From an uncultured Rhodospirillales bacterium (GTDB taxonomy: Bacteria; Pseudomonadota; Alphaproteobacteria; RF32; CAG-239), in contig CACYYO010000005.1 of NCBI GenBank assembly GCA_902778645.1, positions 1 to 53,083 on the forward strand: a stretch of DNA of 53,083 nt, given 5' to 3'. Positions within the stretch are counted from its first letter, which is position 1, and each line of letters begins with the position of its first letter. Positions 8,974 through 17,607 of the stretch are shown in pieces. Below the pieces are notes generated by a model that did no database searches, was not told the DNA's origin, and saw only the letters and a list, made by a program, of their open reading frames with translations. The position numbers were made by a program, and so were the translations under genes.

Positions 8974-11262
8974 ATGGACGATATTTTCAGTTTAGATGAC
9001 AGTTGTGCTGCTCCTGTCGCACCTGTTTATAACAATACGCAACAGCTTATGCCGACTTTTCCTTGGCTTGAGCAGCTTAATCCCGAACAAAAGCAAGCTG
9101 TCAAGACTACCGAAGGTCCGGTTCTCGTTTTATCCGGTGCCGGAACCGGCAAAACAAAAGTTCTCACGACACGCTTGGCTTATATTTTATCTCAGCAAAA
9201 GGCGCAGCCGTGGAATTGTTTGGTTGTCACCTTTACCAACCGAGCGGCGCGGGAAATGCGGGAACGTGTGCAAAACATTATCGGAGATATGGTTAACAGC
9301 GTATGGCTCGGTACTTTCCACAGTATTTGCGTTAAAATGTTGCGTGCTCATGCTGAGTTAGTCGGATTAACGCCTAATTTTACCATTCTTGACGAAGATG
9401 ATCAAAAACGAGTCATCAAACAAATTTGTGCCGATATGGGGGTCGATGATAAAAAGTATCCGCCGCAAGCCATTGTTGATCACATTCAGCGCTGGAAAGA
9501 TAAAGGCTTAACCGTCGATAAAATTTGTAATGATTTTAAGAGCAATATTTTAACGGATATTTACAAACGTTATCAACAACGCCTGATTGAGCTGAATTGC
9601 GTCGATTTTGGGGATATTTTGCTCTATACACTCACGATTCTTATGTCTAATCCTGATATTTTAGAGCAATATCAAAGCAAATTTAAGTACATTATGGTCG
9701 ATGAGTATCAAGACACCAATGTGACGCAATATCTGTTTTTACGCTTACTTTCGCAAAAAAGCCGCAATTTATGTTGTGTCGGTGATGATGACCAATCTAT
9801 TTATTCTTGGCGCGGGGCTGAAATCGAGAATATTCTCAAATTTGAAAAAGATTTCAAAGACTGTACCATTATTCGTTTAGAGCGCAATTATCGTTCCACG
9901 GCCAACATATTATCTGCCGCTTCCTGCCTGATTAGTCATAATACCGGTCGTCTCGGTAAAACCCTCAAAGTAGCGGAAAACAGTCCGGCGCGCCAAACAG
10001 ATAATTACCCCATCAAAGTCATCAGCACTTACAATGGGGAAGATGAAGCCCGTTATGTTATGGAAGAAATAGAAAACCTACATCGCCAAAATTATGACTA
10101 CTCACAAATGGCTGTTTTGGTACGCACAGCTTTCCAAACCCGTGAGTTCGAAGAAAAATTCATTGCTGAAGCCATTCCTTATCAGGTAATCGGGGGACCG
10201 AAATTCTATGAACGAGCAGAAATTCGTGACGCTCTTGCCTATTTTAGAGTGATTCTGCAACCGCACGACGATTTAGCTTTTGAGCGGATTATCAATAAAC
10301 CGACACGCGGCGTTGGTCCCAAAGCACTCGAAAAATTTCATGACCTGGCACGAGAAAAAGGGATTTCTCTTTACATGGCTGTGGAACAAATGGTCGGTGA
10401 GGGAATGCTTTCCGGAAAAGCCAAAGCCTCTATGAGTGCTCTCATTGAAAATTTCAATGAATGGCGCAAACTTGCATCGGCTGTGTCTCCCGATGATTTG
10501 GCAGCACAAGTCTTAGAAGACAGCGGTTATATTGACATGCTTAAAAATGACAGCTCCGTTGAAGCTCCCGGAAGATTGGAAAATATAAAAGAACTCATCA
10601 GTGTACTGACTGATCGTGAAAAATATCCGACATTAGCTGATTTTTTGGAACACGTCAGCTTAGTCATGGATAATGATGAGCCTTTAAGCACCAATAAAGT
10701 TATGCTGATTACCTTGCATTCGGCAAAGGGGTTGGAGTTCGATGTTGTCTTTCTTCCCGGCTGGGAAGAAGGTTTATTCCCCCACCAGCGCAGTCTTGAT
10801 GAAGGAGGTGAAAATTCTCTTGAAGAGGAACGACGTTTAGCCTACGTGGCCATTACACGCGCCAAACAAAAACTCTATATTTTAACCGCAATGAGCCGCC
10901 GCGTTTACGGACAATGGCAGAATAATATTCCATCTCGTTTTATTAATGAATTACCGCCACAAAATCTTGAAATTTGCAATCAAGTCAATCAGTTCTATTC
11001 GAGTTACAACAGTAGCTCTGGAAGCTGGCAAAATCGTCAAAGTAATGACAATCAACATTCCTATAAGCCGTGGTACCAAAACAAGCGCCCGAGTATGTCT
11101 CAACAATCATATGCGCAACGACAGGTTATCGGTGCACGTGTTTATCATGAAACTTTTGGCTATGGGAAAGTCATTAATATGGAAGGCAACAAACTTGAAA
11201 TTATGTTTGATGACTATGGACACAAAAAACTCCATAAAGATTATGTTACCAAAGTCGATTAA
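8974..11262 (+). CDS. uvrD: UvrD/PcrA-type superfamily 1 DNA helicase
   Basis: 762 residues, normal for the family. Motifs in order: Q motif LNPEQKQAV, Walker A GAGTGKT (residues 55-61), motif Ia, FHSICVK, Walker B VDEYQDTN, motif III GDDDQSIYSWRGA, motif IV LERNYRS, motif V TLHSAKGLEFD, motif VI AYVAITRAK. The C-terminal 45 residues (GARVYHETFGYGKV onward) are the Tudor-like domain found in PcrA/UvrD that binds RNA polymerase. It unwinds DNA 3' to 5' in nucleotide excision and mismatch repair. uvrD and pcrA cannot be told apart by motif alone. No strong ribosome site precedes the ATG. Confidence 0.93.
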   Translation: MDDIFSLDDSCAAPVAPVYNNTQQLMPTFPWLEQLNPEQKQAVKTTEGPVLVLSGAGTGKTKVLTTRLAYILSQQKAQPWNCLVVTFTNRAAREMRERVQNIIGDMVNSVWLGTFHSICVKMLRAHAELVGLTPNFTILDEDDQKRVIKQICADMGVDDKKYPPQAIVDHIQRWKDKGLTVDKICNDFKSNILTDIYKRYQQRLIELNCVDFGDILLYTLTILMSNPDILEQYQSKFKYIMVDEYQDTNVTQYLFLRLLSQKSRNLCCVGDDDQSIYSWRGAEIENILKFEKDFKDCTIIRLERNYRSTANILSAASCLISHNTGRLGKTLKVAENSPARQTDNYPIKVISTYNGEDEARYVMEEIENLHRQNYDYSQMAVLVRTAFQTREFEEKFIAEAIPYQVIGGPKFYERAEIRDALAYFRVILQPHDDLAFERIINKPTRGVGPKALEKFHDLAREKGISLYMAVEQMVGEGMLSGKAKASMSALIENFNEWRKLASAVSPDDLAAQVLEDSGYIDMLKNDSSVEAPGRLENIKELISVLTDREKYPTLADFLEHVSLVMDNDEPLSTNKVMLITLHSAKGLEFDVVFLPGWEEGLFPHQRSLDEGGENSLEEERRLAYVAITRAKQKLYILTAMSRRVYGQWQNNIPSRFINELPPQNLEICNQVNQFYSSYNSSSGSWQNRQSNDNQHSYKPWYQNKRPSMSQQSYAQRQVIGARVYHETFGYGKVINMEGNKLEIMFDDYGHKKLHKDYVTKVD

Positions 11263-11332
11263 AACAATTGCAAAAGGTAAATTAATCGAAGAATAATCTG
11301 AAGGAACATTTACAATTACCTGTCTTGATCTC

Positions 11333-11362
11333 AAACCGCCATAGAAACGTGGCGGTTTTTTT
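11333..11362 (+). terminator. Intrinsic terminator after the helicase gene
   Basis: Stem aaaccgcc (11333-11340) / ggcggttt (11351-11358) with a 10-nt loop and seven T from 11356. It marks the end of the left core block; the DNA to the right is AT-richer and made of unrecognised or broken genes. Confidence 0.88.
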
Positions 11363-11482
11363 GTAATGTTTTTGTTTTTCAGAAAGTTATAGACAAAAGA
11401 TAAAATATATGCTAATATTTAATCATATTTTAACTTTTATTATTGTAGCATATGTCATAAAATTAACTGAAAGGATAAAACG

Positions 11483-13402
11483 ATGAGTAAAGAAGAAGGT
11501 AATATATTAGCATCTTTAAAACAAATTAAATTTAGTAGATTGCGTGATACCGAAAGAACATTTAGTGATGCTGAAAAAGATGTTGCACAAAAAGCAATGG
11601 CATATATTGAAAAAAATTGGGAAGATATAGAAGCAAAAAGACAAGCGAGTGAAACAAGCATTGGTCACAGGTACCGCAAGGGAAGTGCAGTAAATTCTTA
11701 TGTTGGTGACATATTGCAGGTATTAAGTGAAAATCCCGATATCGCAGAAAGAGCATTTGCTCTTGCAAAAAGAAGCGGATTAGGTAGTGATTATCTTTAT
11801 TTTGCTATTGCAAATAATAATCCTAGCAATGCTGATATTCATTACAAAATTTTAAAAGAACGTTATTCAGAAAGTTTTTTACATTCAGTAAATAATCGGG
11901 AAGAATTTGATGATAGAAAACCAAAGTGTGACACTTTATCTTTTATTATTGAGAACAATAGCAACAATGAAAAGGTGGCACGTCTGGCACTGACATCTAT
12001 TGAAAAAACCATACAAGAGAATCATGATGAGCTTAAGTATTGGGATAGTGAGGATACAAAACGTAAAGAACTAGATGAATACTTTCAATACTTTCCAGAA
12101 AAGCCTGCCTTTGAACCAAGAAAATATATGATTGAATTGGCATCACACAATATTGAATTTCCAGAATTGGTAGAACGTTGCCTAGAACAAAGTGCAGATT
12201 TTCCTAATTATCTTCAAGATTCTCTGTATAATGCTTTGTTATCTGCAGGTTATAAGGCAAATAATTTTGAAGACAGATATGCAAAACGGCTTAATAATAA
12301 AGAGTTTGATTTTCAAAAACATAGAATAGCAGATTTTGCCCTTCATTATTACGTTCATTTTCCTTTTAATGCTATAGCAGATATTTCAGATAAACTTGAT
12401 ACTAAAGTATTGCGTCGTATGACCGAGAAGGTTAATATAGCTTACGAAAATGCACTAGCAAATAAATGGCCTCATGAGTCATCTGCAACAGCGCGTGATT
12501 ATGACATTCGTATGGAAAATGTAGTAAACAAACGTATAAAGGAAGAAGCTATTGCCAAAGCTAAAGTGCAAGAAAATCCTCCTGCCGTCATTTTTATTGA
12601 AGAATTTGTCGGAGGAGATTTCGGTACTTGGGCAGAACGAGCTTATATCAAAGATGCAAAAGGAGAGTACTTGGAGACAGATATTGTTGATGATTACGGG
12701 AGTGGTGAAGATTCTTCAGCCAGAGATCAACTCGGAAAATTGGTAACAGCGCAGGGAGTTATTTATCGTTGGGACGAAAAAACTTCAGATTATCAACTTT
12801 TGGAAGCAAAAGAAGGAGTGCAATATCGTGTTTTAAGTGATACTGCGTATTGGCGTGATGAACAGACATCAGATTTTTATCACCAAGGAGCTAATGAAGG
12901 AAGTGTGCTGGTTTCTCAAAATCCGGTCAACGGTGAATTTGAAGATGTTCCTTATGATAATATTGAAAGAAATCATGGCGACTATGTAGAAGGAGCTAAA
13001 AAATCTAATGATGGAAGTTGGAAAAAGGTCATCTATAAAAGAAATGAACAAGATGGAAATTTTTATCCAGAAGTTGAATTTCCATACGGAGAATGTATAT
13101 CGTGTTTTCAAGGTAGTAAAGATGAAATCTCAATAAGTTTTATAGCTGATAATAATTCTGGAACATATACCTATAAAGCAAATAAAAAGTATTCTACTTT
13201 GACGAAAACAGAAAAAGATAAAGAACAAATTATTTATTGTTCAGATCCAATACAGTTAAAAGCAGATACACTTCGTGAAAAGCTTGGTAACAAACTTGGC
13301 AAAACAGATAAATATTCTACCGAAGAAGCAAAAACGCATATTGATACAGCAAAACAAGTGATACAGATGAAACATCCAAAACGAGGCGGTATAGGTGAAT
13401 AA
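11483..13402 (+). CDS. Orphan two-part protein: helical N-half, repeat-bearing beta C-half
   Basis: 639 residues, not recognised. Residues 1-360 are charged and mostly helical with HEAT-like spacing. From about 370 the composition changes to aromatic and acidic, with three copies of a short motif: YRWDEKTSDY at residue 428, YWRDEQTSDF at 456, YKRNEQDGNF at 518. No signal peptide or membrane helix. AAAGGAT lies just before the ATG. The gene is followed by its own terminator and stands alone, in AT-rich accessory DNA. It could be a phage- or element-encoded effector, but nothing in the sequence shows this. Confidence 0.65.
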   Translation: MSKEEGNILASLKQIKFSRLRDTERTFSDAEKDVAQKAMAYIEKNWEDIEAKRQASETSIGHRYRKGSAVNSYVGDILQVLSENPDIAERAFALAKRSGLGSDYLYFAIANNNPSNADIHYKILKERYSESFLHSVNNREEFDDRKPKCDTLSFIIENNSNNEKVARLALTSIEKTIQENHDELKYWDSEDTKRKELDEYFQYFPEKPAFEPRKYMIELASHNIEFPELVERCLEQSADFPNYLQDSLYNALLSAGYKANNFEDRYAKRLNNKEFDFQKHRIADFALHYYVHFPFNAIADISDKLDTKVLRRMTEKVNIAYENALANKWPHESSATARDYDIRMENVVNKRIKEEAIAKAKVQENPPAVIFIEEFVGGDFGTWAERAYIKDAKGEYLETDIVDDYGSGEDSSARDQLGKLVTAQGVIYRWDEKTSDYQLLEAKEGVQYRVLSDTAYWRDEQTSDFYHQGANEGSVLVSQNPVNGEFEDVPYDNIERNHGDYVEGAKKSNDGSWKKVIYKRNEQDGNFYPEVEFPYGECISCFQGSKDEISISFIADNNSGTYTYKANKKYSTLTKTEKDKEQIIYCSDPIQLKADTLREKLGNKLGKTDKYSTEEAKTHIDTAKQVIQMKHPKRGGIGE

Positions 13403-13441
13403 TTTTTGCTTGTAGCTATATCAATGCAACAATAAATTATC

Positions 13442-13474
13442 AAACGGCAGGCCTTGAAATGTCTGCCGTTTTGC
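13442..13474 (+). terminator. Intrinsic terminator-like hairpin
   Basis: Stem aaacggcag (13442-13450) / ctgccgttt (13463-13471), 12-nt loop, followed by a T-rich stretch. It ends the orphan gene. The next open frame begins inside its loop, which argues that frame has no genuine start. Confidence 0.75.
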
Positions 13475-13477
13475 TAT

Positions 13478-13759
13478 TTTATCGTTACGGGATTTGTAAT
13501 CAACTCCTTCGGTTGCCTATATTACGCCTACAAAATTGATAAAATTACCCTTGGAAATTTAATTGAATTATGGGACAAAGGCTTTATCTACAAGGGCTTT
13601 CCGCTAATTCATTACCGAATTTCGCACGGTGATAGTTCCACAAATATTGCCTACATTTATCGTGGAAAAGTTTTCAGCCACAGATTTCATTATTCAGATC
13701 CAGACAGATACATCCCAACAGAAGAAGTAAAGAAGATTTTGAAAAGTTTAAGGAAATAA
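13478..13759 (+). pseudogene. N-terminally truncated copy of the 38919-39299 protein
   Basis: From FIVTGFVINSFGC to the end (ILKSLRK) this frame matches the intact 126-residue protein at 38919-39299 with few changes, for example both carry HYRISHGDSST and PDRYIPTEEVK. The first 30 or so residues of the intact protein are missing, replaced by DNA that contains a terminator hairpin. No plausible start or ribosome site lies at the junction, so it is called a remnant. Confidence 0.7.
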
Positions 13760-13831
13760 TGGGAAAATCTTGCAATATGCGATTTTGTTACCTAACTAAA
13801 GAGTATAAACTCATGGTTTTAAGGAATAACA

Positions 13832-14296
13832 ATGACCGATAGAGAAACTTTACCCCTTAAAGCGGCACGCAAGTTAAATATGCTGATTATGCATAACGAA
13901 GCTTTGGCAAAAGACAAAAGCTTACAAGAAAAAATCATTGCTTGGGCTTTAGATATGTTAGAAGAAGCCCATGCTGATTGGAGCGATTTACATAATACAG
14001 TATTAGACGCTGTTATAACCTGCGACCGTAAGCAAGAAGCTAAAAGAAAAGCTTTAATCAAAGATGAAAAATACGCACCGTTCAGAGAGTATTTTAAGAA
14101 TTTACAGTATAAGAAATTTATTTCTTATCAAAAGCAGGGCAAAAATCTTTCCGCCAGTGCATTTGTGCGCTATTTTCTCAAAAGCAAGGCTCATGTTGTG
14201 GATATCCCATATAAAAACAGCAATTGGGAAATCAAGCTCAATCAGTTAGCCCAAGCCAACAACCGAGAATTTAAGAAAAGCTCCTGCATGATGTAG
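13832..14296 (+). CDS. Hypothetical helical protein
   Basis: 154 residues, not recognised. Predicted mostly helical and charged, no membrane segment or signal peptide; a Lys/Arg-rich middle (KQEAKRKALIK) and a C-terminus ending CMM. Start is the ATG preceded by TTAAGGA. Alone between a truncated gene and an interrupted gene in the accessory segment. Confidence 0.5.
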   Translation: MTDRETLPLKAARKLNMLIMHNEALAKDKSLQEKIIAWALDMLEEAHADWSDLHNTVLDAVITCDRKQEAKRKALIKDEKYAPFREYFKNLQYKKFISYQKQGKNLSASAFVRYFLKSKAHVVDIPYKNSNWEIKLNQLAQANNREFKKSSCMM

Positions 14297-14393
14297 TTAA
14301 ACGGTTGCCTGCTGTGCCGGATAGACAGGAGTTTTGCTCTTTATTAAAGTAAAAATGCAAAATTTTGCGTTAACTTTAATAAGGAGAAAAACA

Positions 14394-15104
14394 ATGGATA
14401 TGTATCCGAAATATACCTCACCGTTTGGGTATCAAACAGGTGTGGGCGGTATTGACACCTATGGTGTCAATCACAATGGTTTTAGTCTGCGTGATGAAAT
14501 TGAATATCAATTTGCGCGGCAAAAACGTGAAAACCAACTGATGCAAAATTATAACGCTCAAGGTATTACTGAAAACTATCCGCAATATACCACCAACTTT
14601 TGGGGCAATTCCGCCAATAATTATGGTTTTGGAAATTCTAATATTGCAGGTAACATCGCCAATATGCAAAACACCACACCCCCAATACCGCAAGCGACAG
14701 CAGTACCGCAAAACCAAGGTGTCCAACAGTCAATACAAACGCAAAATCCTTTGCAACAAATTGTCGGGGCTGCTGGAGATATGGTTCGCAATTATATTGA
14801 TATGAAAAGAGATAATACTATAAAAGGAGATGATTATTTTCACTGTAAAGCTAACTACGAAGCGGCACAAAGAGGGGAAATAGGAGAAAATATTGCAGAA
14901 AAATTAGGAAATGCGAAAGAATAATTTGATTTCTGGGATAATCAATTCAGAAAAGGATTATCACCTCAGGAAGCTTTTTCTGATAGAATTCATGATAGAA
15001 CAATCAATCAAATTGGTAGACAAATGGCAAAAAGTGGATTATATAAAAATTCAAGAGAAGCTTGTTATCCGTATAGAGTAAATGGCATCAATGAAAAATA
15101 CTAA
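14394..15104 (+). pseudogene. Asn/Gln-rich protein gene interrupted by an in-frame stop
   Basis: The start at 14394 is fixed by AAGGAG 8 bp upstream. The frame gives 176 residues rich in N, Q, Y and P, ending DYFHCKANYEAAQRG and then a TAA at 14922-14924. The same frame continues for 59 further codons to TAA at 15102-15104 and clearly still looks coding (GLSPQEAF, NQIGRQMAKSGLYKNSREAC, then a C-terminal PYR). The YFHCKANxEA...NxxGR...C layout recalls C-terminal tips seen in some Rhs and phage-associated proteins; this is from memory and uncertain. One base change would restore a 236-residue protein. Either a recent nonsense mutation or stop-codon readthrough. Confidence 0.65.
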
Positions 15105-15348
15105 AATGAAAGCAATATTAAAAATTTTATGGAATCTTTTAGCTGTAATCGGCATTATAATTATTTGTGTTTTTGGGTATTTGTTTTTTGATGAAAAAGC
15201 AAATTGTTTGGATTTAGGAAAAATCTATGATCCTGAACAGAAAATATGCCGAGATGATTGCCTGACTTGGGATGAGAAGATTGGTTGCGTACCAATTACT
15301 GAAGAAAATATCAGAAGAAAAGAAAAAGGATTACCTTTTAATAAATAA
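15082..15348 (+). CDS. Small membrane protein, possible partner of the interrupted gene
   Basis: 88 residues from the first ATG; starts at 15091 or 15106 are equally possible because no strong ribosome site is visible. One membrane helix at about residues 12-32, then a short domain with four Cys (CLDLG, CRDDC, GCVP). It overlaps the 3' end of the interrupted gene, so the two were probably co-translated. The pairing of a YFHC-tip protein with a small membrane protein looks like effector and immunity, but that is inference. Confidence 0.5.
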   Translation: MASMKNTKMKAILKILWNLLAVIGIIIICVFGYLFFDEKANCLDLGKIYDPEQKICRDDCLTWDEKIGCVPITEENIRRKEKGLPFNK

Positions 15349-15359
15349 ATGTTTTATTT

Positions 15360-15465
15360 AAAGAGAGGCTCGTCAGGATTTGAGCAAACGATTTATTGTT
15401 TGCGAAAACATGATAACCCGCAAGGGTGCACAGTGTGTAACGTGTGCATAAATGGTGAGCTTTTT
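15360..15465 (+). ncRNA. Candidate structured RNA, four-helix junction
   Basis: No gene covers 15349-15544, but the segment folds well by eye. Closing helix P1 GCTCGTCA (15368-15375) / TGGTGAGC (15453-15460), 8 bp with two G-U pairs. Inside it are P2 gcaaac/gtttgc (15384-15389 / 15398-15403), P3 accc-GCAA-gggt with a GNRA tetraloop (15416-15427), and P4 gcaca/tgtgc (15428-15432 / 15443-15447). Five T follow P1. No known RNA family was recognised. Confidence 0.4.
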
Positions 15466-15468
15466 CTT

Positions 15469-15517
15469 AAAATGTTAAATAATGCTGTCAATCACAACAA
15501 AGTTTAACATTTTTTTA
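15469..15517. terminator. Terminator hairpin, part of a block repeated at 39.3 kb
   Basis: An 11-bp stem (aaaatgttaaa 15469-15479 / tttaacatttt 15503-15513) followed by T to 15517. The block 15469-15560 is repeated with few changes at 39307-39400, including the tail TATCAG-CATTTTCAAAA. It may end the small gene or RNA on the left and lies downstream of the minus-strand DnaB remnant. Confidence 0.7.
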
Positions 15518-15544
15518 TTATCGGCATATCAGCCATTTTCAAAA

Positions 15545-15994
15545 CTATAGTATTTTAGGCAATTCCTTTAAAGCATACTCAGCTTTGGTGATTTCTTCAA
15601 AACTTTTATCAAGTCCTTCTCCTCTGTGTAACTGGTGATTTGGGATGTGTGTTTGCAAAGCAACAAGCTTTTGTGCAAACTCTTTGGCTAAATATTCCAA
15701 ACCGACAAAGACAACACAACGATTATCTTTTTCATTTTGCTGATGTTTGGCATAAAAATTTGCTGAAATATTGTAGACCATATTGATTGCAAGAGATGTT
15801 TTACCCATCGCAGGCCGTGCTCCGATAATTGTCACTTCACCTGCTTTTAAGCCATCAAGTTTAGCATCTAGATAATCATAACCTGTTGAAATACCTTTTA
15901 ATTCATTCGGATGATTTAGTTTGAAATCCAAATCATCTAAAAAATCATTTAACCCTTTTGAAATATGGTAATTATGCTCTGTCATTTTCCTCAT
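15545..15994 (-). pseudogene. Truncated DnaB-type replicative helicase
   Basis: 149 residues covering the start of a DnaB C-terminal ATPase domain: GISTGYDYLDAKLDGL and Walker A GARPAMGKTS, then LEYLAKEFAQKL corresponding to the LEMS region. Intact DnaB continues for about 200 more residues with Walker B and further motifs; here the frame stops exactly where the repeated hairpin block begins. The N-terminal domain is also missing. Likely a fragment of a phage or plasmid helicase. Confidence 0.72.
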
Positions 15995-16063
15995 TTCTTG
16001 CTCCTATGTTGCTATTAACTGCAAATAACATAGAATCAATATACGACAGATTATGACGAGAGT

Positions 16064-16978
16064 TTATATCTTTGCTAGAAATAACTCTTGTAAACTTTTA
16101 GGAGTCACAATTATACCATCAAATTCACTTTTTTCATAGTAATTACCACTACAGTGAAGCCATATCAGTTTATCAAGAGCATAAATGTCATAATTATTTT
16201 CTTTAGCAATATCATCCATTACTTTAACTGCAGCAGCTTCTTCTAGTGGAGTATCTTTTGGCAAACTGCCTGTAATTTCTTTCTTTTTATCTTTAAGTCT
16301 TTTATTATAGTTTTGTTTTAAGAATGCTAAAATGTGCAAGTCTGGTTTAGCTATATCATATCCTATTTCTTTTAGAAAGTCACAAGCTAAAGTAAAGCCC
16401 ATACCTGGGATATCATTGGCGATATCTGTTGCGAGCTTAATAATATCTATAGTATTTTTAGTTTCTATTTTTTCATATTTTAGATATTTTTCTTGCATAA
16501 AACAAGCTGCATTGATGATGAATTTAGCATATACTCGCCATAAGCTTTTCGCATTATCTATGCTTTCATCTTTGATATTTGTAATTTTATTTTTTAATTT
16601 TTTTAACAGCTTTTTTTCCTGTTCTTCGTCATCTTTAGGGTAGTTATTGGCAATTTGCGTATAATTTAAATCATCTAATGCTTCTCTAAAAAATTGTTCT
16701 CTTTCCATAAAATTAATAACACTAGGCATCATATTGCGATTTTGCCCACTGATAAGCAAGCGCCTAAAGATATCATTATAATTGTTATAAGTATCACGTT
16801 TGAGCAAAGCTTCTATATGTTTTCTTGCTTGGTCTTTTGAGATTTTTAGTTGATAGCTTCTTTCATCTTTAGGATTACTTTTTGCGTATCGAGCTTTATA
16901 CAATCCTCTTTTTGTATTAGCTGTTGTCAACTGTTTAATGCATAATTGCATAACTTTGTTATATAAATCTTTTGCCAT
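16064..16978 (-). CDS. HhH-GPD-like DNA-glycosylase-fold protein
   Basis: 304 residues. Residues 190-220 contain a helix-hairpin-helix-like segment, IPGMGFTLACDFLKEIG, followed by KPDLH (D213), the arrangement of hairpin plus catalytic Asp seen in the endonuclease III/AlkA superfamily. The rest is long, charged and helical (a Lys-rich insert near 120-140) and unlike standard glycosylases; there is no Cys cluster for a 4Fe-4S centre. It may act on modified bases or be a structural relative in a mobile element. Family assignment rests on that single region. Confidence 0.45.
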   Translation of the reverse strand: MAKDLYNKVMQLCIKQLTTANTKRGLYKARYAKSNPKDERSYQLKISKDQARKHIEALLKRDTYNNYNDIFRRLLISGQNRNMMPSVINFMEREQFFREALDDLNYTQIANNYPKDDEEQEKKLLKKLKNKITNIKDESIDNAKSLWRVYAKFIINAACFMQEKYLKYEKIETKNTIDIIKLATDIANDIPGMGFTLACDFLKEIGYDIAKPDLHILAFLKQNYNKRLKDKKKEITGSLPKDTPLEEAAAVKVMDDIAKENNYDIYALDKLIWLHCSGNYYEKSEFDGIIVTPKSLQELFLAKI

Positions 16979-17163
16979 AACAACCTCTTATTTTTACCTT
17001 TCAAAGCCTCATCTGTCGTGATTTTATCAATAATATGTTTATCTTGCAATCTGGATTATCTTTCCATTAACAAGATAACAAAACAGCAACAATACAAATT
17101 ACAAAACTTGTATTGTCGCTTTGAATTGTGTGAAAATATGAGTAGTATAAATGGAAAAACAGG

Positions 17164-17385
17164 TCAATATTCATCTGCTAGCATAACTGTGAGGACTCTG
17201 TTGGTTTTGGTTATATCAGCAGGATCCTCAGAAGCATATTCATATTCTTTATCATAATAGTCGATTTTCCAGATGATTTTCATATCATTATACTCAAAAG
17301 CTGCGTCGTCGCAAGAGCGGCGATACTTCCGTCTCGCCTGCTCCTCCTTGTGGACCTCCTTGTTCGGAGGTTCAAATCCTTGCAA
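17164..17385 (-). pseudogene. DUF3768 fragment
   Basis: The C-terminal 50 residues (IIWKIDYYDKEYEY ... NRVLTVMLADEY) match the end of the intact DUF3768 protein at 37778-38104 (IFWKIDNYDREFLY ... NKVMTVMYAEEY). The N-terminal half is replaced by a notably GC-rich stretch (17300-17363) and by a fragment of tRNA sequence, so the reading frame upstream is accidental. Confidence 0.65.
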
Positions 17386-17386
17386 C
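17363..17386 (+). repeat. Inverted fragment of tRNA-fMet 3' end
   Basis: cggaggttcaaatcctt (17365-17381) is the exact reverse complement of 17444-17460 within the left att repeat, and is followed by GCAAC, matching the tRNA 3' end with four C missing. It lies in the opposite orientation to both full att copies. It may be a third, degraded attachment site or a product of an inversion. Confidence 0.55.
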
Positions 17387-17397
17387 TCAAATAAACC

Positions 17398-17424
17398 AAA
17401 AAACCACCCTTTAGAGTGGTTTTT
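17398..17424 (-). terminator. Terminator next to the left att repeat
   Basis: Stem aaaccac (17401-17407) / gtggttt (17416-17422), flanked by A and T runs so it can work on both strands. On the minus strand it lies just after the tRNA 3'-end copy, where the original chromosomal tRNA-fMet terminator would be before island insertion. Confidence 0.7.
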
Positions 17425-17431
17425 GTTTTAC

Positions 17432-17480
17432 TGGTTGCGGGGGAAGGATTTGAACCTCCGACCTTCAGGTTATGAGCCTG
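17432..17480 (-). repeat. Left attachment repeat (tRNA-fMet 3' part)
   Basis: 49 bp identical to 41730-41778, spanning the CCA end, acceptor 3' strand, T arm and anticodon stem-loop of the initiator tRNA. Beyond 17480 identity stops (gcaatta instead of acgagct), so this is a truncated copy and not a functional tRNA gene. Confidence 0.92.
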
Positions 17481-17607
17481 GCAATTACGGTTTTATTGGA
17501 AAATTTTAAAATGTTGTATTTTGTTTAGAACTGATTGTTTTTCAATAATTTTTTCTTGAAAAATTTCTTGACAAGTTTTACCGAGTTGGATAAAATTTGC
17601 TCAAATC

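Larger units (their letters stand above)
11380..17431. mobile_element. Decayed accessory segment related to the island on its right
   Basis: Between the helicase terminator and the left att repeat, most genes are orphan, truncated or interrupted. Three elements recur in the island: the coding fragment at 13478-13759 (intact copy 38919-39299), the hairpin block at 15469-15560 (copy 39307-39400) and the DUF3768 fragment at 17164-17385 (intact copy 37778-38104). This suggests an older, eroded element at the same tRNA locus. No left attachment repeat was found near 11.38 kb, so the left boundary is a guess. Confidence 0.35.

Noticed and set aside
17290..17390. A complete tRNA gene on the plus strand
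   Set aside because: Only the T arm and part of the 3' end match; no acceptor 5' strand, D arm or anticodon arm can be placed upstream.
17273..17509. 78-codon open frame across the left att repeat
   Set aside because: It runs through tRNA-derived sequence and a terminator hairpin, so it is accidental.
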